From NCBI RefSeq assembly GCF_011634895.1, contig NZ_SIRR01000001.1:124001-188000 (forward strand): a DNA stretch of 64,000 nt. The letters are read 5' to 3'. The notes beneath the pieces were generated by a model. The model was not told the DNA's origin. It saw only the letters and a program-made list of their open reading frames with translations, and searched no databases. The stretch is from Rheinheimera pleomorphica. GTDB lineage: Bacteria; Pseudomonadota; Gammaproteobacteria; Enterobacterales; Alteromonadaceae. A program made the position numbers and the translations under genes. Positions within the stretch are counted from its first letter, which is position 1. Each line of letters opens with the position of its first letter. Below are positions 54,908-63,204 of the stretch, piece by piece.

Positions 54908-55564
54908 TTACACCTTCACTTCATCTGAGGCCGCCCGCAAAAAACACAGCCCCAACCAGAAAAACCAAATAATTTGTAACACGCCAAACAGCTCTTTAAA
55001 CATAACAACAGAAGTAATAGTGGCGACACCCGCCAAACCAACTGTAATGCCCAAGTAATGTAGCTTTTTAGAAAAAATGTCTGCTTTTAACGCGAGAATG
55101 CTGACAAGAATTACCCATACCGCCCCAACAATCTCGTTATCGCCACCAATACTTTGTGCAATGGTCATTAACAGCGCCCAGGCATCCAAGGCTTTTTGCG
55201 CATCAGAGTGGGCTATACCAATCGCATAGCTGACGCCGCTAATGGCTATCATACCGCTTGCGATCACCAAGCCTACCCACAGATAGCCAAAAGCGTTAGT
55301 CACAGACTTTAGCCGCTCGCTGGCGTTGCCCAGTATGCGCGATGTTCCCGCGACCAGTATCGATAACACCAAACCAAACAGTATGTAGGTAATAAACAAG
55401 AAAACTGAGGTTATAGTTTGATGCTCTGCAATGAACATCATCTTGGTTTGAGCATCACCGTCAGTAGGAAAGCGCCAAAACGCGCCGTAGTACACGAATG
55501 CACTGATGTAAATAAACGACAGCACTAGCGCTGCGATTCCAGTAACATAGTTAGCCGACTTCAT
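54908..55564 (-). CDS. Six-helix membrane protein, DUF4386-like
   Basis: This 218-residue protein has about six to seven hydrophobic segments, from YVTGIAALVLSFIYISAFVY to IIWFFWLGLCFL, with ASERLKSVTNAFGYLWVGLV in the middle. The pattern resembles DUF4386 membrane proteins, but this is tentative. The start at 55564 has GGATGAGG at good spacing; two longer in-frame starts have no such site. It is divergent from the AraC-type regulator, which may control it. Confidence 0.65.
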   Translation of the reverse strand: MKSANYVTGIAALVLSFIYISAFVYYGAFWRFPTDGDAQTKMMFIAEHQTITSVFLFITYILFGLVLSILVAGTSRILGNASERLKSVTNAFGYLWVGLVIASGMIAISGVSYAIGIAHSDAQKALDAWALLMTIAQSIGGDNEIVGAVWVILVSILALKADIFSKKLHYLGITVGLAGVATITSVVMFKELFGVLQIIWFFWLGLCFLRAASDEVKV

Positions 55565-55691
55565 TTTTATTGCCTCATCCTTTAACATTAATTGGTGCAA
55601 GGCTTGCAGGATGACGCATTTCTGTATCGTAATAGACCGAGCATGACGGCTAGGAATCTTTTGACCAATCTCTAACTAAGGTAAAGCATAG

Positions 55692-56873
55692 ATGCCAACC
55701 TATTTTGCAAACTACCTATTGGCTGGCAGCCTTGGACTCGTCAGCATTGTGATCCCTATGCTTTTGGCCAGACGAGAAATCAGTCAAGCCTATATTATGT
55801 TAGCACTGTTCCTTGTTTTCACATCTTTGGCAAACGCTCTGCCAATTTTTATACAAGCCGCACCGGGCATTGAACTTTATAGTCTTGCCATCGTTATCCC
55901 CAGCTATATTTGTCAGCCAATATTTCTGTGGTTTTATGTCAAAGCCATATGTTCACCGACAGATTGGCATATCAAACAGAACCGATATTTACACTTTGTG
56001 TTGCCTGCACTGGCTTTGATATATGCCCTGGTGCTGATATTTATGCCCTCTGAATACCTGGTTGAACTGATGCAAGGGCAGGAACAAACTCTTTCACAAA
56101 CAGCGGAATTACTGGCAATGTCCACTTTCGCCTTTATGGTGATTTGGATAGTTCAGTCATCATTTTATATTTATTTGATAATAAGCCGGTTAATCACGTA
56201 TCGCAGAGAACTGAAGCAACTGTTTGCCTCTAATGACAAGCGGGAAATGGGCTGGCTATTTTTCATTATCTCAGCAATATCCGTTGCCTGGCTGCTGGCT
56301 TTCTGCGCACTTTTATTGAGTTTCTCAGGCGAAGCTAATAATGCATTAACTAACACGCTGCTGCTGACTTACTTTGCCCTGCTTTGGTTAATGTCGTTTT
56401 GGGGATTGCGGCAAAAGCCTGGTTTCAATGAACGATACCTGCAACAAGAAGACCTTGATGCCATTGCGACATTAACAACAATGGAAGACACATCGGCAAA
56501 GTATAACCGCTCAGGGCTTGATGAGGCGCGCAGTGAAAAAATTGCGGATAAAATTGAACAGGCAATGATAGCTAAATCACTGTATTTAAACCCTGACTTA
56601 TCACTCAAACTATTAGCTACTGAGGTTGCAGAAAAACCTAACTATGTCTCGCAGGTACTGAATCAAAAACTCAACAGTTCATTTTTTGACTATGTGAATA
56701 GCTATCGGATTGAGCATAGCAAGCAGCTTATTAGTGAGAATAAACTGCCTATCATAGAGGTGGCATTCGCATCAGGCTTTAATGCCAAGTCGTCTTTCTA
56801 CAAGGCTTTCAAGATGAAGACAGGATTGACGCCTAAACAGTTTGCCACTAATGAAGCTGAGTTGGGCGAGTGA
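55692..56873 (+). CDS. AraC-family regulator with N-terminal membrane domain
   Basis: This 393-residue protein has a 7-helix N-terminal membrane half (about 5-245), containing LAGSLGLVSIVIPMLLARRE, YICQPIFLWFYVKAI and LLLTYFALLWLMSFWGL. A C-terminal AraC-type helix-turn-helix (about 290-388) follows: DLSLKLLATEVAEKPNYVSQ, FFDYVNSYRIEHSKQLI, IEVAFASGFNAKSSFYKAFK and TGLTPKQFATNEAE. It probably senses a ligand at the membrane and controls nearby genes, such as the divergent membrane protein 128 bases away. The stop codon lies 7 bases before a truncated PNPOx-like gene. Confidence 0.9.
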   Translation: MPTYFANYLLAGSLGLVSIVIPMLLARREISQAYIMLALFLVFTSLANALPIFIQAAPGIELYSLAIVIPSYICQPIFLWFYVKAICSPTDWHIKQNRYLHFVLPALALIYALVLIFMPSEYLVELMQGQEQTLSQTAELLAMSTFAFMVIWIVQSSFYIYLIISRLITYRRELKQLFASNDKREMGWLFFIISAISVAWLLAFCALLLSFSGEANNALTNTLLLTYFALLWLMSFWGLRQKPGFNERYLQQEDLDAIATLTTMEDTSAKYNRSGLDEARSEKIADKIEQAMIAKSLYLNPDLSLKLLATEVAEKPNYVSQVLNQKLNSSFFDYVNSYRIEHSKQLISENKLPIIEVAFASGFNAKSSFYKAFKMKTGLTPKQFATNEAELGE

Positions 56874-56880
56874 TTATTAG

Positions 56881-57360
56881 GCCAATGGCTTCCCTGCCGG
56901 CAGGTTTGTCGATTTAAAGTCAGTTAATGAACAAGGCTTTGTTTTCTGCACTTATTTTGATTCCGCTAAGGGCAGGCACCTTTCTAAAAATGAAAAAACG
57001 GCGATGACAATCTGGTGGGACCATGTGGGCTACCAGATCCGTGTTGTCGGTGTTGCTGAATTTATATCCGAGGTTGAAGCTGATAACTATTGGCAAAGCC
57101 GAAACAAAAGCGCTCAATTAACTACAACAGCTTTTGAACAAAGCGCTGCACTAAATTCCGAGCATGAGCTAGAGAAAAGACTTCAAGAAATAACAGTAGA
57201 ATACACCGGTAAAATAGTTCCCCGACCAGCCAACTGGGGCGGTTACCGCATCAAACCGGTTTCGATTGAGTTTCTTACGTTCCAAGAGAGTCGATTACAC
57301 CGAAGAGAATTATTTGAGTTGAAAAATAATGGCTGGTTTAAGCAACTACTTCAACCGTAA
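56881..57360 (+). pseudogene. 5'-truncated PNPOx (pdxH-like) gene remnant
   Basis: From 56881 an open frame encodes about 159 residues resembling pyridoxamine-phosphate-oxidase-family proteins: GFPAGRFVDLKSVNEQGFVF, DSAKGRHLSKNEKTAMTIWW, RVVGVAEFISEVEADNYW, PANWGGYRIKPVSIEFLT and ESRLHRRELF line up with the PdxH regions around QRxVLLK, FPW, FWGGxRV and HDR. About 60 N-terminal residues are missing, and TAG stands immediately before it. The first ATG inside (57004) would remove a further part of the FMN-binding barrel. The break lies 7 bases after the AraC stop. An intact pdxH is present at 44.6 kb. Confidence 0.75.
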
Positions 57361-57481
57361 ATTAAGTCCTGCGTTTATGTTAAGAGAAAATTCTACTTTT
57401 GACGTCAGTTATTTTTAGGGGGTATTACCATTTTACTTTTGCTTTTCGTTGTTAATGCGAATGGACGAAATTTTTAGACCT

Positions 57482-58288
57482 TTACTGTGTATTTCTATAC
57501 ACGTTGAAAATACCTTTAAAAAAACTGATGTAGTAGTTGCTGATATGGCTCTCGCCCGGCATAACCTCGGCCTGCCATGTCAGGCCAGACGGCGCTTGGT
57601 CAGACAGTAAGCGGGTAAACTGCAGGTAAGCGCTGTACACTTGCTCCCCTTCCATTGCCGGCTCTGCCATAGTGATGTACAGCGTCTTGCCCGACGCTAA
57701 CGTTTGCCCAATCAGTTGTTGATAAATATCATTAGCGTGGCGCTGCAGCGGAGGGCTGGCCGCGATATATCGGTCAAATAGCGCGGGCTGGGTTGATAGC
57801 AAATCAACGGCAAAATACGCAGCTAAAGAGTGGCCATATAAAGTGGCGCTTTTACCGGCGCGAAAGGTTTTAGCCATATACGGCTGTAATTCAGCACCGA
57901 TAAACTCAGCAAATTTAGCTTTTTGATGGTAGAAATCGTTTTCTCTGGCACCGTCCTGCGCAAGATTATTAATTGCCACAATAATCTGCCTAGGAATATT
58001 ACCCAGCTCCTGATGTAAACGGCTTGCCAACACCGCATGAGCCAGGTGCCGTTCACCGTCTAACAGATATAACGTGGGATAGTTTTCTGTCGAGTTAGTA
58101 TAGCCTTCAGGTAAATACACCTTAATAGTGCGGGTTTGCTGCAACACCGCTGACGGGTATTGCAGCGTTATCACCTCACCTATTGTTAGCGCTTCTGAAG
58201 TAAACGCTTGTATCTTGGTAGATAACAAGGCCCCTACAAGTATCATGATTAGCATCAGCCGGTTTTGCATAAAACGCCCATGTTTCAC
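57482..58288 (-). CDS. Exported esterase-family alpha/beta hydrolase
   Basis: This 268-residue protein starts with GTG at 58288, overlapping the upstream stop (GTGA), and has a signal peptide (NRLMLIMILVGALLSTKIQA); an ATG six codons later is also possible. The domain resembles the putative esterase (enterochelin esterase/esterase D) family: PTLYLLDGERHLAHAV, QIIVAINNLAQDGARENDF, the elbow LYGHSLAAYFAVDLL and a late histidine in PGESHISNY. It should act on an ester in the periplasm. It is the last gene of module B. Confidence 0.88.
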   Translation of the reverse strand: MKHGRFMQNRLMLIMILVGALLSTKIQAFTSEALTIGEVITLQYPSAVLQQTRTIKVYLPEGYTNSTENYPTLYLLDGERHLAHAVLASRLHQELGNIPRQIIVAINNLAQDGARENDFYHQKAKFAEFIGAELQPYMAKTFRAGKSATLYGHSLAAYFAVDLLSTQPALFDRYIAASPPLQRHANDIYQQLIGQTLASGKTLYITMAEPAMEGEQVYSAYLQFTRLLSDQAPSGLTWQAEVMPGESHISNYYISFFKGIFNVYRNTQ

Positions 58289-59763
58289 TTTTTTAACGCC
58301 GTTTGGTTATATAAAAACACACTCAGCTGACCATCAGTATCGATAAAACTGACTTCCAAGCCTGAATCCTGATGCACGTACTGATGTTTATCTTCCACTG
58401 CGGACAACGGATAAATATCACCGTTAGGAAATTTAATAGCGATACCGTCTGCCAGCTCAGAGTTAAGCAATGACACCTGCAGTCCATTTTCAAACTCATA
58501 ATCCCCTACTAGCCTGCGTTGCTGAATACGGTCAACCTTGCGTCTTTTATAAGCTTTAGCCTTATAATCAGGCCAGTTGTATACGGCAGAAGCAGCTCTG
58601 ATCATGTCAAAACCAACACTAAAGCCCGCATCTGAATTGGTTAAAAACACCGCACCGTCGCCGTTTTCAGGATACATCAGCATAAAGCTACGATATCCGC
58701 TATTGCCACCGTTGTGCTTAAACAGAAATCGCTCCCCCTCACCATCAGTAACGAAAGTCATCGCTGGCTGGCCGCCGAAGTAGGTAGATAAATCTTCCCC
58801 CGGCTTAACCGGCGCCAGCATTTGCCGTGCAGAACGCTGCGAAATAACGTCACTCTTGCCGTGATAACCTTTTGTTAGTTCAACCGCTAAATTCGCCAAA
58901 TCCGTAGCAGTTGACCACAAGCCAGCAGCCGCTTGCTCAGGATGCACACGCCAGCCACCTTCGATAGCCACGCCGGTAATGTCATGCCCCAGCGCTATCT
59001 CAATGTCATCTCGTTGCGGATAAGCCATATCAAAAGAACTATGAAGCATATTTAAGGGTTGCAGTACCCAGGTATCCATCAACTGCTCAAAGGGTTTACC
59101 GAACTCATCCTGCAGTGCTACTTCTGCAACGGTATAGCCCGCCCCTGAATACATGACTTGTTTACCGGCGGCTAATTCAACTGTAACCGCTTTTGTATTG
59201 GCGGGTTCTTGTCCAAGCAGAGTCTGAACATCGGTTGGGATTGCGTCTCCTTGCGCGTAGCCCATATAACCACCCGCTGATAGACCTGAGCTGTGATTAA
59301 GCAGGTTTTCAAAGCTGATCAGCTTTTCAGCACCCGGTTGTGCACCTGCTAGCTGATAAGATTTCAGATAGGCGTTTATCGGCTTATTAATATCAATCTT
59401 GCCTTTATCATGCATCCGCATTATTGCAAAAGCGGTAACAGGCTTAGCTAACGACGCCGCCTGAAAGACTGTGTTGCGGGTTACTGGCTTATCGGAAGAG
59501 GATGACAGGTTGCCATAACCGTTGCTCCAGGCCACTTTGCCATTAGCAATCAGTGCAAAGCTCAGCCCCGGAACCTTGTAAAATGACAGTCTATCTAGCA
59601 CCGAAAAGGTAGGCACAGCTTCGTTTTCAAACACCACTGGCTGTCTTAATCCTTGCTCTACCGCAACTTGCAGTCTTGTTGCCTCATCAGCCATAACCTC
59701 AGCCTGACAACATATTGCTATCTGACTAAAGATCACCAATGATATAAATAGATACTTGTTCAT
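58285..59763 (-). CDS. Exported serine hydrolase, beta-lactamase (class C/PBP4*) fold
   Basis: This 492-residue protein starts at 59763 behind GGAAG and has a signal peptide (MNKYLFISLVIFSQIAICCQ). Active-site motifs are SLAK (QAASLAKPVTAF, Ser near 99), the YSG of VMYSGAGYTV and the HNG of LFKHNGGNSGY. A C-terminal extension of about 100 residues (QQRRLVGDYEFENGLQVSLL) looks like the lipocalin-like domain common in such esterases and peptidases. The substrate is unknown. It lies in module B, 84 bases after the SUMF1-fold gene and overlapping the esterase gene. Confidence 0.9.
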   Translation of the reverse strand: MNKYLFISLVIFSQIAICCQAEVMADEATRLQVAVEQGLRQPVVFENEAVPTFSVLDRLSFYKVPGLSFALIANGKVAWSNGYGNLSSSSDKPVTRNTVFQAASLAKPVTAFAIMRMHDKGKIDINKPINAYLKSYQLAGAQPGAEKLISFENLLNHSSGLSAGGYMGYAQGDAIPTDVQTLLGQEPANTKAVTVELAAGKQVMYSGAGYTVAEVALQDEFGKPFEQLMDTWVLQPLNMLHSSFDMAYPQRDDIEIALGHDITGVAIEGGWRVHPEQAAAGLWSTATDLANLAVELTKGYHGKSDVISQRSARQMLAPVKPGEDLSTYFGGQPAMTFVTDGEGERFLFKHNGGNSGYRSFMLMYPENGDGAVFLTNSDAGFSVGFDMIRAASAVYNWPDYKAKAYKRRKVDRIQQRRLVGDYEFENGLQVSLLNSELADGIAIKFPNGDIYPLSAVEDKHQYVHQDSGLEVSFIDTDGQLSVFLYNQTALKK

Positions 59764-59847
59764 TTTTCTTCCATTTAAAATTTTACGCCAACCTAGCAAG
59801 TTGAACGTCAAGGGGACGTGAAGAAATTGGCTCACCAACAAACTCTA

Positions 59848-61500
59848 TTAACTGAACTCAAACCAGTCCAGCTCAAACCATTTTTGGTTAGCCGCTTTAA
59901 TCTCTAAGCGTTGTGCTGAAGCAACTAACGTGGCATCGACGGTAAGTAAGCTAAAATCGTCGGCGCCTAAAAGGGTGACACTTGCCACCAGGTGATTACC
60001 TTGCCAGACATGAAACTGCGCGCCGGCTTCCCCTCGTACTTTCAGTGTTAACCTACGACATTCATCGCGTGTGCTGTTAAAGTCAAAACTGAGCCAGGCC
60101 GGTAAAAATGGCAACTGTTCGCTATAAAGATGATAAGGATTGGCGCTAAAGTGCATGCTGTTGCCACTCTGATTGCTATAAGCGAATTGGGCATCAATGT
60201 AATGTTCAGCCTGAATACGCTCCTGTACACGATGAACTTTATGCTGGCCATACCAAACCATAGTACCCGGCAAGCTGTCTGCAGTGGCACTATTAGCATC
60301 AACCCGGTAGCCCACCAGGGTGGCAGCCGGCAACGTATCAGTGTAGCTATTGGCAGTAACAGCACTGGCGATGCGCTCTGTTATCCGGCCTTGCTGGCTT
60401 GTCGGGTCAATTAATTGCCGGTAAACCGAATAGCTGATATCAGCTGCAGTCAACGGCTGCCAGATAAGTTCAATACGGTTATCCGGCAAGGGTCTGAGCA
60501 GCACCTGCTTTGGTGCCACAGGCGTCGCCTGCATTAGCCGGTGCTGCAGACTGGCATTAAGCTGAGCACCTTTAAGGCTTTGCTGAAACGCGAGGGTTTC
60601 AGCCGATGGCGCGACTGCCCCTTCATGTTCCAACAGCAGACGAAAGCCTTCCAAACTGCCGTAGAAATCCGCAGCAACAACATCTTTTGTCTGCCGGGCC
60701 AGTGCTTGCCAGTGCCAGGCACCACCGCTGATATCATATTGCAGGCAGCTATCACCGGTAGCGGCTTTGACAGCGCAGCTTTGCATGATTTCTCTGACAT
60801 TACCCAACATATCATGCAAACCTAAGTCATTAGGCCGATACATACCCACCACAGTGTGATAAGTAGCGCCGTCATTGCAATTGGTATGATGCCGGTAGCT
60901 ATGGTTATGGTCCCGTTTTATGCCGATACTGCTGGCTTCATCCTCAGTATTTTCATACTTACAAATTTGGCTGCTGGCAACGTCATCACCAAAGTAATAA
61001 TGGCTGTGTCGTCCTGCTGCTGCGGCATACTGCCACTCACTGGCGTTGGGTAAACGATACGCTTTGCCGGTTTCAGCACTAAGCCAGGCAGCATACGCTA
61101 ATGCGCCTTTTACACCGACGCAAACCACAGGTTGAAACAGATCCTGTGCCACGTCAGTGTCATTCCAGTTACCCGGGTTATCCGGCGAAGGCCAACGTGC
61201 TGCACTAAACACCAAACAGTGTTGCGGCACCTTGTAGCCTGTGGCATTCACAAAGCGCTGAAACTCAGCAACCGTGACTTCATATTTGCCCATATAGGTC
61301 GACACGATTTGTTCGTCTGCTACCACTGGCACCAATACGGGCTCTATCGGCGTAACAGCATCAGCACCAGCCGCTGGCAACCGGGCAAATACGGTTGCCG
61401 GCAGCAACGTGCCTGAAAGCAGTGTAATAATCAGCGCAACAGGAAAAAGTGTTTTAATCCGCACAATGCCGCCTTTTTGCAACGGCTTACTGTTAGCCAT
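59848..61500 (-). CDS. Exported SUMF1-fold protein with FN3-like and jelly-roll-like C-terminus (module B)
   Basis: This protein of about 550 residues is a paralogue of the one at 49.9-51.7 kb. The ATG at 61500 overlaps the upstream gene by 8 bases; a GTG at 61464 behind AAGGCGG would give a tighter signal peptide (RIKTLFPVALIITLL). The SUMF1 domain shows YEVTVAEFQRFVNATGY, AYAAWLSAETGKAYRLPNAS, GLHDMLGNVREIM and GGAWHWQALA, then LEGFRLL; the catalytic cysteines of formylglycine-generating enzyme are absent. A fibronectin-III-like segment (PDNRIELIWQPL) and a CBM6-like start (RIQAEHYIDAQF) follow. It is probably periplasmic or surface-located; its role is unknown. Confidence 0.83.
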   Translation of the reverse strand: MANSKPLQKGGIVRIKTLFPVALIITLLSGTLLPATVFARLPAAGADAVTPIEPVLVPVVADEQIVSTYMGKYEVTVAEFQRFVNATGYKVPQHCLVFSAARWPSPDNPGNWNDTDVAQDLFQPVVCVGVKGALAYAAWLSAETGKAYRLPNASEWQYAAAAGRHSHYYFGDDVASSQICKYENTEDEASSIGIKRDHNHSYRHHTNCNDGATYHTVVGMYRPNDLGLHDMLGNVREIMQSCAVKAATGDSCLQYDISGGAWHWQALARQTKDVVAADFYGSLEGFRLLLEHEGAVAPSAETLAFQQSLKGAQLNASLQHRLMQATPVAPKQVLLRPLPDNRIELIWQPLTAADISYSVYRQLIDPTSQQGRITERIASAVTANSYTDTLPAATLVGYRVDANSATADSLPGTMVWYGQHKVHRVQERIQAEHYIDAQFAYSNQSGNSMHFSANPYHLYSEQLPFLPAWLSFDFNSTRDECRRLTLKVRGEAGAQFHVWQGNHLVASVTLLGADDFSLLTVDATLVASAQRLEIKAANQKWFELDWFEFS

Positions 61501-63016
61501 TTGCGCAAATCGGGTAACCTGCCGGACAGGTTTTCGGCGTAAAGTCGTCTGTCCATTGCCTGAACTCTGCCATGCTGAACTGGCGCCAGCCACGGATATC
61601 CACCAGGGTGTTTACATCGATTTTTAACTCATCTAAAGCTTGAGCAAAGCGAACCATATCGTGGTAAATGCGTGGCTTAGCCGTTTTTAACTCAGTGACA
61701 TAGTGATCTTCTGCCAACACCATGCGAACTGAGGGTAAATACGCCAGCAAATAATGTTGTGCATGTGCCGTAGCGATATCAAACAGCATCAGATCACCCA
61801 GCGTGAATGCTGCACGTTCTGGGATTAACAGCAGGTTATCCGGCTGTGCGGCCGTAGCATGTTTTAAAATGGTAGCCTGGTGCTGCTTAGCAACCACCAG
61901 TGTTGCCCCCAGTGCCAGGGCATTGTCCAGGCCGCGCACGTTGGCATTGTGATGATGGGTAACCACAAAGTACTTTAGCGGTTTATCCTGCTGCGACAGC
62001 TTTTTAATTTCAGCAAAATTCTCGCTAAGTGCGTCCGCGGCGCCCATAGCAATATAATGGTCGGCTTGTTCAATAAATACTGTTAGCGCCCGGCCTTTAC
62101 CGGCCTGATAAACGCCAGTGCTGAGTTTTTTCGCCGTAAGTTCAGAGCCATCAATGGTTTCACCCCATGGCGTAAAGTGGTCAAAGCCGCTAAAGGCCGC
62201 GCTCAGATCAGGGTTTAGCTCAAGATCACGATGCACTGAGCTTAGCCGCAGCTGGCCATTAACAAAGAAATTCATATCGCGGGCGTAGGGCAATTTGGCT
62301 GCCGTGTTGTGATTAGAAAAAACATACAACATGTCTCCTGCCCGTGGGTGCTGGCGCAGTATTTTATGGATAAGGCCGGATGTGTTATCGACAAAGTAGG
62401 TATAACGCTCACCGGAGGCGTGTTGCAGCATGAGTTTTTGCTGCAAGCGGCCACGGTAATACTCCTTGCCACTGTATTCCAGCTCTGCTGACAGGCCGGC
62501 TAAGCGTTTAGCTTGCAGCGTATCGCTGCTGCGCTCTAACGATGCGCCTAAGCGGTCAAAGTTGGCCCAGCTTTCTTCAGAGTATTTTTCATGCAGAATG
62601 TCGTACATGATGGTGCTATCGCCCTGCTGCACCCACTTTTCCAAATCCAGCGTGCTACGCGGTACCCGATAGGATAGTAAGCTCTTGCGCCGGTTTTTAT
62701 AGTCGATGATCAGCTCTTCGTTGATACGCCATAACTCAGGCACATCCGGCGATTCGCCCTCGCCGGGCCAGGGGCCTTTATTGTAGTCGACGACTTTGAT
62801 GCTATTCGCCTGCAGTAACGTATCGCCACCGTAGGCTGTAAGCATTTTATTGACAACTGCCACCTTGATATCGGCTGCAGGCTCACTCTCCTTCGCAGCT
62901 AAGACAGCGGGTAATGCTAACAACACCATACAACTGGCGACAAACACACTTTTTCGGCCAAGAAAAGCCATACATTGTTTGGTGGACCAAAGCTTACTGC
63001 TATGCACTGGATACAT
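61493..63016 (-). CDS. Exported metallo-beta-lactamase-like protein with degenerate metal motif
   Basis: This protein of about 507 residues starts at 63016 (AAGGGTG at good spacing) or at a GTG three codons earlier, and has a signal segment (SVFVASCMVLLALPAVLA). The C-terminal half (about 300-500) has the strand pattern of a metallo-beta-lactamase fold, with YFVVTHHHNANVRGLDNALA at the usual THxHxDHxGG site near residue 355: the aspartate and last histidine are Ala and Asn. A later MVLAEDHYV corresponds to the GD ligand region. Activity may be lost or altered. The first 250 residues resemble the N-terminal part of some exported family members. It is first in module B, behind a palindrome. Confidence 0.75.
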   Translation of the reverse strand: MYPVHSSKLWSTKQCMAFLGRKSVFVASCMVLLALPAVLAAKESEPAADIKVAVVNKMLTAYGGDTLLQANSIKVVDYNKGPWPGEGESPDVPELWRINEELIIDYKNRRKSLLSYRVPRSTLDLEKWVQQGDSTIMYDILHEKYSEESWANFDRLGASLERSSDTLQAKRLAGLSAELEYSGKEYYRGRLQQKLMLQHASGERYTYFVDNTSGLIHKILRQHPRAGDMLYVFSNHNTAAKLPYARDMNFFVNGQLRLSSVHRDLELNPDLSAAFSGFDHFTPWGETIDGSELTAKKLSTGVYQAGKGRALTVFIEQADHYIAMGAADALSENFAEIKKLSQQDKPLKYFVVTHHHNANVRGLDNALALGATLVVAKQHQATILKHATAAQPDNLLLIPERAAFTLGDLMLFDIATAHAQHYLLAYLPSVRMVLAEDHYVTELKTAKPRIYHDMVRFAQALDELKIDVNTLVDIRGWRQFSMAEFRQWTDDFTPKTCPAGYPICANG

Positions 63017-63050
63017 TTTTGACACCCTTTAATACAATTTGCCGATACCA

Positions 63051-63069
63051 TGGCATAAACTGTATGCCA
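63051..63069. promoter_or_regulatory. Perfect palindrome upstream of module B, candidate operator
   Basis: TGGCATA-N5-TATGCCA, 7-bp arms, lies 35 bases ahead of the first module B gene in the 180-base gap after the regulator gene. It could be bound by a dimeric regulator; the protein is not known. Confidence 0.45.
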
Positions 63070-63204
63070 AACAAATCAGGCTAAACCCAGAGGCGAAAAA
63101 TGTGCCCCAAGCGGCATTGCCGCACCAAATTTGCTTTAGCTCTGTCAAAGATGTTTTCATAAAAATTTGTCGCAATGCGCTGTGAAATACAGCTGTTAAT
63201 CTGG

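Noticed and set aside
57004-57360. Complete short gene of 118 residues
   Set aside because: Similarity to PNPOx proteins continues in frame upstream to 56881, so the ATG at 57004 is internal to a truncated gene.
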